A DNA stretch of 5,825 nt, taken from the NCBI GenBank assembly GCA_943326975.2, contig CALPVI020000131.1, positions 1 through 5,825 on the forward strand, written 5' to 3'. The notes beneath the pieces are model-generated. The model did not search any database, had not been told where the DNA came from, and saw only the letters and a list, made by a program, of their open reading frames with translations. The stretch comes from Actinomyces viscosus. GTDB taxonomy: Bacteria > Bacteroidota > Bacteroidia > Flavobacteriales_D > Crocinitomicaceae. This document shows, piece by piece, positions 1 to 5,825 of this stretch. How positions within the stretch are numbered: the first letter of the stretch is position 1; each line of letters starts with the position of its first letter. The position numbers were made by a program, and so were the translations under genes.

Positions 1-446
1 ACTACGGGTATGTATAATAATTGTGTAATTGGGAGAATGTCTTCCATTGTATTACATGGTGAAATTATAATACCATCGATAGATCTATTGGTTAATTCAG
101 TTAAAAGTTCTCTTTCTACTTTTGGATCGTCATTTGAATTAACAATCAACACATTATAACCTTCAGAATATAATTTTTCTTGGATAGTTTTACTTAATTC
201 TGCATAAAAAGTATTTGAAATATCCGCTACAACCAATCCAATTGTTTTGGTTTTACCTTGACGAAGACTTTTTGCGAAAAAATTTGGTACATAAGACATC
301 TCTTTTGCCTTATTATGTATTTTTTCTTGCATTGCTTTACTAATATGAAACTCATCCCCTTTTCCATTCAAAACAAATGAAACAGTCGCTTTTGACACAC
401 CTAAACTGGTTGCTAAATCTGCTAATGATGTTCTCTTTTGTTTCAT
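1..446 (-). CDS. LacI-family transcriptional regulator (N-terminal part, cut by window edge)
   Basis: The first 148 codons of a LacI/GalR-type repressor are visible; the rest lies beyond position 1 (family members are about 330-350 aa). Residues 6-28 form the LacI helix-turn-helix, with LGVSKATVSFVLNGKG matching the conserved recognition region. Residues 52-64 (YVPNFFAKSLRQG) hold the hinge helix, with L61 in the place of the leucine that enters the minor groove. From about residue 67 (KTIGLVVADISNTFYAEL) the periplasmic-binding-protein-like ligand domain begins, followed by NVLIVNSNDD and RSIDGIIISP. I infer a dimeric cytoplasmic repressor or activator responding to a sugar or sugar phosphate; the ligand cannot be told because most of the pocket is missing. 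The ATG at 444-446 is the only start that keeps the whole HTH. It lies 13 bases after the peptidase stop, with no Shine-Dalgarno motif. No transporter or glycoside hydrolase target is visible here. Confidence 0.93.
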   Translation of the reverse strand, partial: MKQKRTSLADLATSLGVSKATVSFVLNGKGDEFHISKAMQEKIHNKAKEMSYVPNFFAKSLRQGKTKTIGLVVADISNTFYAELSKTIQEKLYSEGYNVLIVNSNDDPKVERELLTELTNRSIDGIIISPCNTMEDILPITQLLYIPV

Positions 447-459
447 AAAAAGTTTATAA

Positions 460-1281
460 TTATCTTGGTAACATTGATACTATTTTTCTATACTCTGTCT
501 TAAAATCACTATTGCCAGCACAACCCATAGTTGTTTTTGAATTGATAAAATGTTCAATTCTATTTTCTGGATTAGGATGCGTACTCAAAAACTCAGGCTG
601 TCTTGCACCAGAACCCATATCGTTGATTTTTTGAAAAAAACCTGCAGCACCAGCAGCATTATATTGAGTTGGACACAAATATAAAACGGAACGTTCATCC
701 GCCTCTGTTTCATGTTTTCTTGAAAATTTTAACCCAATCAAAGCACTCGTTATTTGCTGTAATGCAGCTCTATTTCCTAATAAAACTTGTTCTAAAAATT
801 GAACACCATACATAGTTGTCATTTGACGAGTAGAATGGCGCATGTCTGCATGCCCAATTTCATGTCCCAAAACACCAGCTAACTGATCTTCAGAATCTAA
901 AAACTTCATAATACCTGTATATACATATATATAACCACCAGGAGTACAAAATGCATTTAACGTACTATCGTCATGAATTATTCGTAATCGCCATGTAAAT
1001 TTTTCTTTTAAATCCACTTTCCCGGAATTTAAAATATTATCTCTTACCTTATAAAGATACTGATAAACTTCTTTGTATTTTACTGAATCTAATAAAGGAT
1101 ATTGCGCAGGATTACCATCAATTTCAGCAGCAACTTGGGCACCAAGATCTTTATCTTGTTGAATAGTAAATAAATTAATCCCTTTAGAAGTTCCTGAATT
1201 ATTTGAAACTCCACAAGAATAAACTATTAAAAACAAGCTTAAAAAACCAAGGAAAAATTTAGTGAATTTCATATTATACAT
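460..1281 (-). CDS. M48-family zinc metallopeptidase, predicted lipoprotein
   Basis: A 273-aa protein of the M48 (Ste24/Oma1/BepA-like) peptidase family. The zinc motif HEIGH is at residues 140-144, with E141 as the catalytic base. The third ligand is probably E191 in SRKHETEAD (ExxxD ending at D195). The family's upstream TPGGYIYVYTG strand is at 113-123, and the late STHPNPENRI motif at 233-242. The N-terminus is a signal peptide ending in VYSC, so C23 is probably lipidated; Tyr at -2 is unusual for a lipobox. The mature enzyme would sit in the periplasm on the inner or outer membrane and, by family analogy, cleave misfolded envelope proteins; BepA is the nearest functional model, but this protein lacks its TPR region. 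Two starts compete: ATG at 1279-1281, one base after the upstream stop, and ATG at 1270-1272 (residue 4), which gives a more normal MKFTKFF signal start. Family is certain; the specific substrate is unknown. Confidence 0.93.
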   Translation of the reverse strand: MYNMKFTKFFLGFLSLFLIVYSCGVSNNSGTSKGINLFTIQQDKDLGAQVAAEIDGNPAQYPLLDSVKYKEVYQYLYKVRDNILNSGKVDLKEKFTWRLRIIHDDSTLNAFCTPGGYIYVYTGIMKFLDSEDQLAGVLGHEIGHADMRHSTRQMTTMYGVQFLEQVLLGNRAALQQITSALIGLKFSRKHETEADERSVLYLCPTQYNAAGAAGFFQKINDMGSGARQPEFLSTHPNPENRIEHFINSKTTMGCAGNSDFKTEYRKIVSMLPR

Positions 1282-1285
1282 TTTA
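1279..1285 (-). promoter_or_regulatory. TAAaATG stop-start junction (translational coupling)
   Basis: On the minus strand the phosphatase stop TAA is followed by one A and then the first ATG of the peptidase gene. A second in-frame ATG follows nine bases later. No Shine-Dalgarno motif stands before either. The spacing suggests that ribosomes finishing the phosphatase reinitiate on the peptidase. This is inferred from layout only. Confidence 0.6.
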
Positions 1286-1936
1286 ATTTGGATAAAAATA
1301 TGTTACAAAAAAGGTCACGAAAATACTTATTATATAACCTAAAAATAATTCTATTGGAGTATGTTTTTTTAAATAAAGTCGAGAAGAAATAACTAAAGCA
1401 GAAACGACAATCACAGCAACTATTATCCAAAATTGATACACTACTTGATCTAAGCAAAATGCAAAAATAAAACCCGTTAATATACCAACACCTGATGCAT
1501 GTAAACTCATTTTAATAAAACGATTTACAACAAAGCTAATTGACGTATGAATAGAACATGCTAAAGGGAGTGCATAAACATATTTAGGTAAAATTCCATT
1601 TCCTGCACGAGAAATTAATATTCCATATAATAAAACACCATAAACAACAGTAATTAATAATGGTAAATTTCTTTCCTTGCGAGCATCCATTTCGATTGTT
1701 GAAATCATATTTTGTTTATGCATAATAACAAAAGACAAACCAGGAGCAAGCACACCAATAATAAAGAAGGTAATTATTAAACCCCACTTTAATTCATCTG
1801 TATAAAAAATAAGTTGTTGATTCATTGCCCCTGTCTCAGCTTGAAAAGAGGGAACAAAAAAGATAATTAATAGCGCATAAACAGGCATTAATAAAGGCAT
1901 AAATACCCAAGAAACTGTTTTAAAAAATATGTTCAT
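1283..1936 (-). CDS. PAP2-family integral membrane phosphatase-like protein
   Basis: A 217-aa, very hydrophobic protein with about six or seven membrane segments (roughly 7-29, 50-72, 92-110, 118-138, 147-162, 166-183 and 197-214). The three PAP2 (type 2 phosphatidic acid phosphatase) signature regions can be aligned. C1 is degenerate: DARKERNLP at 84-92. C2 is MSLHAS at 143-148, matching the usual PSGHAS with H146 as the general acid. C3 is SRLYLKKHTPIE at 185-196, matching SRxxxxxHxxxD with H192 as the nucleophile, but E196 replaces the usual Asp. Family members dephosphorylate lipid phosphates or undecaprenyl pyrophosphate in the membrane; the substrate here cannot be assigned, and the weak C1 leaves activity uncertain. 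The start ATG overlaps the rpoN stop by one base. The next gene, the M48 peptidase, follows after one base, so the protein is probably made in fixed ratio with its neighbours. Confidence 0.8.
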   Translation of the reverse strand: MNIFFKTVSWVFMPLLMPVYALLIIFFVPSFQAETGAMNQQLIFYTDELKWGLIITFFIIGVLAPGLSFVIMHKQNMISTIEMDARKERNLPLLITVVYGVLLYGILISRAGNGILPKYVYALPLACSIHTSISFVVNRFIKMSLHASGVGILTGFIFAFCLDQVVYQFWIIVAVIVVSALVISSRLYLKKHTPIELFLGYIISIFVTFFVTYFYPN

Positions 1937-1938
1937 TA
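1934..1938 (-). promoter_or_regulatory. TAATG stop-start overlap between rpoN and the PAP2 gene
   Basis: On the minus strand the last base of the rpoN stop codon TAA is the first base of the phosphatase ATG. Such one-base overlaps usually mean termination-reinitiation by the same ribosome. There is no Shine-Dalgarno motif of its own in front of the ATG. Confidence 0.7.
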
Positions 1939-3384
1939 TAATTCTTTTCTTAATCGAGCAACTGGAATATTTAATTGTTCACGGTATTTAGCCACAGTAC
2001 GACGTGCAATATTATACCCTTTCTCTTTTAATAATTCCGTTAATTTTTCATCAGTTAAAGGCTTATGCTTTTCTTCACCTTCAATTGCCTCAGAAAGTAT
2101 TTTTTTTACTTCCCTTGTTGAAACTTCTTCGCCTGAATCTGTTGATAATGACTCTGAAAAAAAATATTTTAATGCAAATGTTCCGTGAGGAGTTTGTACA
2201 TATTTACTATTTGCAACACGAGAAACGGTTGAAATATCTAAACCAACAATTTCAGCTATATCTTTCAATATCATTGGTTTCAATGAAGTTTCATCACCTG
2301 TAAAAAAGTAATCAAATTGATACATCATAATAGCATGCATTGTGCTCAACAAAGTATTTTGTCTTTGTTTGATAGCATCAATAAACCATTTTGCACCATC
2401 TAACTTCTGTTTTACAAACATCACCGCTTCTTTATCTGCCTTAGATGTTTTTGCTCCTTCTGAATAAGTACGTAACATCATTTCATAATCTCTATTCACC
2501 TTTAATTCAGGTGCATTTCGACTATTTAATGATAAATCTAATTTTCCATCTGTTTCATAAATAACAAAATCAGGAATAATTTGCTGAAAGTTTTTTGTAC
2601 TCTCACGCATAGAACCACCAGGTTTAGGATTTAAACGAACTATTTCATCAATTGCTTCTTTCAAATCTTCATCAGAAATCTCTAATTTCTTTTGAATTTT
2701 ATCATAGTGCTTCTTAATAAACTCCTCAAAATGATCTTCTACGATTTTTTTAGCTGTAAAACGAGTAATATCACCATCATGATTACGTTGTAATTGCAAT
2801 AGTAAACATTCTCTTAAATCTCTTGCTCCAATACCCGCAGGGTCTAATTCTTGAACCAAATGCAAGACTTTTTCAACCTCATTTTCTGTAACTATAATAT
2901 TTGCAGAAAATGCCAAATCATCAACTATAGCTTCTATTTCACGATTCAAATAACCAGATTCATCTAAATTTCCGATTATCGTATCGGCTATCATGAATTG
3001 GCTATCTGTAAGATCTAATAAATGTAATTGTTCAGTAAGGCTTTGTTGAAATGATTGTTCTCCTGACAAAGGTATAACGCGCTCTTCATCGTCTTTACTA
3101 GAGTTATTTGTTTGTGTTTTATAATCTGCGGAGTCTTCGTCAAAATAGTCCGAAATATCAAAATCATCATTTTCATTATCCGTATCATCAAAATCTTGAT
3201 CTCCGTCAAAATCATCTTCAAATTCTTCATCGGAACCCTCTTCTAATGCAGGGTTTTCTTCTATTTCTTGTTTGATTCGTTGATCTAATTCCATCGTTGG
3301 CACTTGCAATAACTTCATCAACTGAATTTGTTGAGGAGATAATCGTTGTTCCAGTTTTTGTGCTAAATACTGTTTTAATGCCAT
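1936..3384 (-). CDS. rpoN: RNA polymerase sigma-54 factor RpoN
   Basis: A full-length 482-aa sigma-54, which directs RNA polymerase to -24/-12 promoters and needs an AAA+ enhancer-binding activator to open them. Region I is at residues 1-49: Gln/Leu-rich, with LSPQQIQLMKLLQVPTMEL and EIEENPALEEG, the part that contacts activators. Region II is a strongly acidic linker at 50-104. The core-binding domain runs from about 107 to 300 and includes the family motif ELDPAGIGARDLRECL (179-194) and LNPKPGG (251-257). The helix-turn-helix near 373-397 (LKDIAEIVGLDISTVSRVAN) is followed by the TPHGTFALKYFFS motif. The RpoN box ARRTVAKYRE is intact at 460-469, so -24 element recognition should work. It lies 66 bases downstream of asnS and overlaps the phosphatase gene by one base. 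No activator gene and no clear -24/-12 promoter is seen in the window. Confidence 0.98.
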   Translation of the reverse strand: MALKQYLAQKLEQRLSPQQIQLMKLLQVPTMELDQRIKQEIEENPALEEGSDEEFEDDFDGDQDFDDTDNENDDFDISDYFDEDSADYKTQTNNSSKDDEERVIPLSGEQSFQQSLTEQLHLLDLTDSQFMIADTIIGNLDESGYLNREIEAIVDDLAFSANIIVTENEVEKVLHLVQELDPAGIGARDLRECLLLQLQRNHDGDITRFTAKKIVEDHFEEFIKKHYDKIQKKLEISDEDLKEAIDEIVRLNPKPGGSMRESTKNFQQIIPDFVIYETDGKLDLSLNSRNAPELKVNRDYEMMLRTYSEGAKTSKADKEAVMFVKQKLDGAKWFIDAIKQRQNTLLSTMHAIMMYQFDYFFTGDETSLKPMILKDIAEIVGLDISTVSRVANSKYVQTPHGTFALKYFFSESLSTDSGEEVSTREVKKILSEAIEGEEKHKPLTDEKLTELLKEKGYNIARRTVAKYREQLNIPVARLRKEL

Positions 3385-3450
3385 ACTTTATAATTTTGAA
3401 TTCGACAAAACTCAGTCTGATTAATTTATATTTTTAATTACAATCAAAAA
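3385..3450. other. 66-base asnS-rpoN spacer without terminator
   Basis: This AT-rich gap separates the asnS stop from the rpoN start. I see no GC-containing stem followed by a T-run on the minus strand, so read-through from asnS into rpoN is plausible. A GAGTTTTG element on the minus strand resembles the Bacteroidota -7 box TAnnTTTG only in part, and no TTG lies at the expected distance upstream, so I do not call a promoter. Confidence 0.4.
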
Positions 3451-4890
3451 TTAAAACTCTGCATTTTGAGGAGTTCTTGGGAATGGAATCACGTCACGTA
3501 TATTTGTCATTCCTGTTACAAACATCACCATTCTTTCAAACCCTAATCCAAATCCTGCATGGGGAACAGATCCAAATTTACGTGTATCTAAATACCACCA
3601 TAATTCTTCCTCATGAATATTGAAATCAGCACATTTCTTTTTCAAAACATCTAGTCTTTCCTCACGTTGTGATCCACCAACTATTTCACCAATTCCAGGG
3701 AACAACACATCCATTGCAGCAACCGTTTTTCCATCGTCATTTTGACGCATATAGAATGCCTTGAATGCAGCTGGATAATCTGTTAAAATTACTGGACATT
3801 TAAATTCTTTTTCTACTAAGTATCTTTCATGTTCAGATTGTAAATCTGTACCCCATTCTACTTCGTATTGGAATTTTTTCTTTTTATAATGGTTTGAATT
3901 TCTTAAAATATCAATTGCTTCGGTATAGGTTAAACGTTTGAAATCGTTGTTTACAACAAATTCTAAACGCTCAATCAATCCTAACTCATTACGTTCGTTT
4001 TGAGGCTTTTGAGTTTGCTCTTGAGCATCTCTATCATGTAAGAATTTTAAATCATCTTTGCAATTTTCTAAAATGTATTTGCAGATATATTTTAAAAATT
4101 CTTCCGTTAAATTCATGTTGTCATTCAAGTCATTGAAAGCAACTTCTGGTTCAATCATCCAGAATTCAGCTAAATGTCGTGAAGTATTGGAGTTTTCAGC
4201 TCTAAAAGTAGGCCCAAACGTATATACTTGACCCAATGCTAAAGCTGCTAATTCTGCTTCTAACTGACCTGAAACTGTTAAGTTTACAGCCTTTCCAAAG
4301 AAATCTTCTTTATAATTCACTGAACCATCTTCATTCAATGGTGGATTTTGAGCATCTAAGGTTGTAACTCTAAACATTTCTCCTGCTCCTTCAGCATCTG
4401 AACCTGTGATGATTGGCGTATGTAAATAGAAGAAACCTCTTTCATTAAAGAAATTATGTATCGCAAAAGATACCGCATGACGAATTCTGAAAACTGCACC
4501 AAAAGTATTTGTTCTAAAGCGCAAATGTGCTTGTTCTCTCAAGTAATCTAAGCTATGTTTTTTAGGTTGCATAACTGTTTTTTGGACATCATCAGGATTT
4601 GCTTCACCTAATATTTCCAATTCTTTTACTTGTAATTCAAATGCTTGTCCTGAACCTTGAGATTCAACCAACGTTCCTAAAAGACTAACTGCAGATGCTG
4701 TTGTGATTTTTTTCAATAATTGCTCATCAAAATTTTCAAATTCAACAACTGCTTGCAAAGTATTTATTGTAGACCCATCGCTTAATTGAATGAAACGATT
4801 ACTTCTAAAAGAACGTACCCATCCTTTAACTAAAATGTCTTTTCCAATTTCCGGTTTCTCGAAAATACTTGCAATTTTTACTCTTTTCAT
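3451..4890 (-). CDS. asnS: Asparaginyl-tRNA synthetase
   Basis: A complete 479-aa class IIb aminoacyl-tRNA synthetase that charges tRNA-Asn with asparagine in the cytoplasm, using ATP. The N-terminal OB-fold anticodon-binding domain spans about 17-95 (ILVKGWVRSFRSNRFIQLSDG). The catalytic domain starts near 120. Motif 1 lies around 150-162 (ERGFFYLHTPIIT). Motif 2 is at 229-249 (FRAENSNTSRHLAEFWMIEPE, given as key residues FRAE at 229-232 and the RHLAEF stretch). Motif 3 is at 448-457 (GLGFERMVMF). It is slightly longer than the 466-aa E. coli enzyme because of an Arg/Gln/Glu-rich segment near 284-305 (RDAQEQTQKPQNERNELG), which I recall as typical of Bacteroidota AsnRS. The AsnRS reading rather than AspRS rests on overall similarity and the compact catalytic domain without the large bacterial AspRS insertion. 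It is the first gene of the minus-strand run leading to rpoN; a promoter is expected in 4891-5107. Confidence 0.97.
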   Translation of the reverse strand: MKRVKIASIFEKPEIGKDILVKGWVRSFRSNRFIQLSDGSTINTLQAVVEFENFDEQLLKKITTASAVSLLGTLVESQGSGQAFELQVKELEILGEANPDDVQKTVMQPKKHSLDYLREQAHLRFRTNTFGAVFRIRHAVSFAIHNFFNERGFFYLHTPIITGSDAEGAGEMFRVTTLDAQNPPLNEDGSVNYKEDFFGKAVNLTVSGQLEAELAALALGQVYTFGPTFRAENSNTSRHLAEFWMIEPEVAFNDLNDNMNLTEEFLKYICKYILENCKDDLKFLHDRDAQEQTQKPQNERNELGLIERLEFVVNNDFKRLTYTEAIDILRNSNHYKKKKFQYEVEWGTDLQSEHERYLVEKEFKCPVILTDYPAAFKAFYMRQNDDGKTVAAMDVLFPGIGEIVGGSQREERLDVLKKKCADFNIHEEELWWYLDTRKFGSVPHAGFGLGFERMVMFVTGMTNIRDVIPFPRTPQNAEF

Positions 4891-5107
4891 TTTGTCTATT
4901 TAATTGAAAGGTAAAAATAAACAAATATTGCGCATCGTCAATAATGAAAAGGAGGAATTTTATTCGAAATGCATAAACATTAATCCCAATTTAACAATAA
5001 AATAAAAATACCATCATTAAGATGCTAGATATATTAAAGTATATTTACGAAATTAAAGGAGTCAACCGAAAATCCTAATCAAGAGTAGGTAAAAATCAAT
5101 TTTATAT
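4891..5107. other. Divergent intergenic region between asnS and the lipoprotein gene
   Basis: This 217-base, AT-rich region must hold the promoters for both flanking genes. On the minus strand, AATATTTG (4922-4929) is one mismatch from the Bacteroidota -7 box TAnnTTTG and sits about 30 bases before the asnS ATG, but the nearest TTG is only nine bases upstream instead of about 19. On the plus strand two purine-rich, Shine-Dalgarno-like stretches occur (4947-4955 and 5055-5061), neither placed correctly for a real gene. I see no convincing small gene, RNA or riboswitch. Confidence 0.6.
5017..5047 (+). promoter_or_regulatory. Weak candidate promoter for the lipoprotein gene
   Basis: TATATTTA at 5040-5047 matches the Bacteroidota -7 consensus TAnnTTTG except for the last base. 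TTA at 5017-5019 stands 20 bases upstream, close to the expected TTG position. Transcription from here would give a leader of roughly 50 bases before the ATG at 5108. In DNA this AT-rich, such matches occur by chance, so this is a tentative call. Confidence 0.25.
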
Positions 5108-5629
5108 ATGAAAAAATTAATGATTATCGCAGTTAGTGCGTTTTACCTAGTATCTTGTGGTACAATGTCAAAATCTTTTACAGCAAGAACCCAACAAATC
5201 AACAAAGGTGAAATCGTACAAAACCCTTTATTAGCTGATTTAGATGTTAAAGACATAAAAGTTTCTGGTACTGCAACTGGCAAATCAATTTACAGAGAAG
5301 CAGTAAAACAAGAAGCTATAGCGAATGCCTTAAAAAGTTCAAATGCTGATGTTCTTATTGAGCCAAGTTATGAAATAACAACAATCAATGATAAAATAAC
5401 AATTACTGTTACAGGAAGACCTGCAGTTTATAAAAATTTTAGAACAATTAAAGAGGAAGACATTAAATTGTTAAAAGATTTAAAAACAGTTAATTTAGAA
5501 ACTAATAAGACAAAAGACGGAAGTCAAAATGCTGAACAACAGACAACAAAGAAAAATAAAGGAGCTAAAATTGCTGGTATTATTGCATTGATTGCATTAC
5601 CATTAATTTTGATTTCATCAGGTATGTAA
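5108..5629 (+). CDS. Small lipoprotein of unknown function with C-terminal hydrophobic helix
   Basis: A complete 173-aa protein whose family I do not recognise by name. Residues 1-17 form a lipoprotein signal peptide (MKKLMIIAVSAFYLVSC) with a good lipobox LVSC, so C17 should be lipidated after export. The middle (about 35-115) looks like a small alpha/beta domain: a strand DVKDIKVSGTATG, a helix rich in Ala (REAVKQEAIANALKSSNADVL), then IEPSYEITTINDKITITVTGRPAVYKNF. The pattern ADVLIEPxYE followed by VTGRPAxYKNF recalls small Bacteroidota lipoproteins annotated only as hypothetical. A polar Lys/Thr/Gln linker (116-152) leads to a hydrophobic segment at about 153-171 (AKIAGIIALIALPLILISS) at the very end. 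It is transcribed alone, divergent from asnS, and its stop abuts the stop of the convergent gene on the right. I infer an envelope location; the function is unknown. Confidence 0.85.
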   Translation: MKKLMIIAVSAFYLVSCGTMSKSFTARTQQINKGEIVQNPLLADLDVKDIKVSGTATGKSIYREAVKQEAIANALKSSNADVLIEPSYEITTINDKITITVTGRPAVYKNFRTIKEEDIKLLKDLKTVNLETNKTKDGSQNAEQQTTKKNKGAKIAGIIALIALPLILISSGM

Positions 5630-5825
5630 TTAAAAATTCTGTAAATCAACCTGCCTCATCGCTGCAAATAACTTAATCACCTTTTCACCTATACCTGGCA
5701 CTTCAACGTGAATCAAATACACTCCGCTTGCAGTTTGAATACCAATCTCATTGTTTAAATCCCAATCTATAAAAGTTTGCGGTGAATCTTTTTTAAATGT
5801 TTTCATTAATTTTCCACTCGCACTA
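5630..5825 (-). CDS. C-terminal end of a large surface-type protein with T9SS/FlgD-like tail (partial)
   Basis: An open minus-strand frame enters from the right edge and ends at TAA (5630-5632), giving 64 visible residues. The tail reads ASGKLMKTF, then FIDWDLNNEIG, then ASGVYLIHVEVPGIGEKVIK, ending in RQVDLQNF. The order (strand with SGKL, W-D-L-N turn, then SGVYLIHV and a last KVIK strand) is that of the FlgD-like Ig fold used by C-terminal sorting domains of type IX secretion cargo in Bacteroidota. It differs from a classic type A sorting signal by about a dozen residues after the last strand. In my recollection, such VDLxxF endings occur on very large Flavobacteriia proteins, but the body is not in the window, so neither cargo status nor function can be fixed. 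The start and domain content are unknown. Confidence 0.75.
   Translation of the reverse strand, partial: SASGKLMKTFKKDSPQTFIDWDLNNEIGIQTASGVYLIHVEVPGIGEKVIKLFAAMRQVDLQNF

Noticed and set aside
1269..1457. Open minus-strand frame of about 62 codons
   Set aside because: It overlaps the end of the PAP2 gene and the start of the peptidase gene in another frame, and its Phe/Ser/Cys-rich translation resembles no protein.
2004..2303. Open plus-strand frame of about 99 codons inside rpoN
   Set aside because: It is antisense to the conserved HTH and RpoN-box coding region, and its Leu-rich product is a by-product of that sequence.
3015..3230. Minus-strand frame of about 71 codons within rpoN
   Set aside because: It is the shifted frame of the acidic linker; the repetitive GAT/GAA codons read as Met/Ile/Lys-rich low complexity.
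3385..3450. Possible promoter or sigma-54 autoregulatory site before rpoN
   Set aside because: No GG-N10-GC type -24/-12 element is present, and the partial TTTG box lacks a correctly spaced TTG.
3451..4890. Could the synthetase be AspRS or a LysRS paralogue
   Set aside because: Length, the compact catalytic domain, and the motif 2 and motif 3 contexts fit AsnRS; the large bacterial AspRS insertion domain is absent.
4944..4983. Tiny plus-strand frames (10 codons from 4944 and 4 codons from 4969) near a GGAGG
   Set aside because: They are too short, have no recognisable leader-peptide features, and the second is too far from the purine run for a good ribosome site.
5074..5089. Small hairpin CCTA-loop-TAGG in the lipoprotein leader
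   Set aside because: It has only four base pairs around an eight-base loop, so it is weak and expected by chance; no T-run follows.

Overview
The window looks like a piece of a Bacteroidota chromosome, most likely class Flavobacteriia. The DNA is AT-rich, gene starts lack clear Shine-Dalgarno motifs, and the proteins carry lineage traits: an AsnRS with an extra segment at about residues 284-305, an RpoN with a long Asp/Glu-rich linker, a LacI regulator with a TVSFVLNGKG recognition region, and a protein end resembling type IX secretion (T9SS) cargo tails. I cannot name the genus.

Layout: five genes lie head to tail on the minus strand, read from right to left: asnS (3451-4890), rpoN (1936-3384), a PAP2-type membrane phosphatase (1283-1936), an M48 metallopeptidase lipoprotein (460-1281), and a LacI-family regulator cut by the left edge (1-446). 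rpoN and the phosphatase overlap by one base (TAATG). The phosphatase and peptidase are one base apart (TAAaATG). The regulator starts 13 bases after the peptidase. The asnS-rpoN gap is 66 bases with no visible terminator, so all five could share a transcript, with asnS and lacI perhaps also transcribed on their own.

To the right, a 217-base divergent region (4891-5107) separates asnS from a plus-strand gene for a small lipoprotein of unknown function with a C-terminal hydrophobic helix (5108-5629). Its stop codon directly abuts the stop of a convergent minus-strand gene (5630-5825). That gene continues past the right edge, and its visible end resembles a T9SS/FlgD-like C-terminal beta-sandwich.

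Functionally, asnS (protein synthesis) and rpoN (alternative sigma factor) are housekeeping or global genes. The phosphatase and the M48 lipoprotein act in the envelope and are translationally linked to rpoN. The LacI regulator probably responds to a sugar, but its target is outside the window. There are no RNA genes, insertion sequences, CRISPR arrays or signs of recent transfer. This is mostly an ordinary core-genome region. The points of interest are the tight rpoN-phosphatase-peptidase coupling, the Asp-to-Glu change in the phosphatase, the two-anchored lipoprotein, and the abutting convergent stops.
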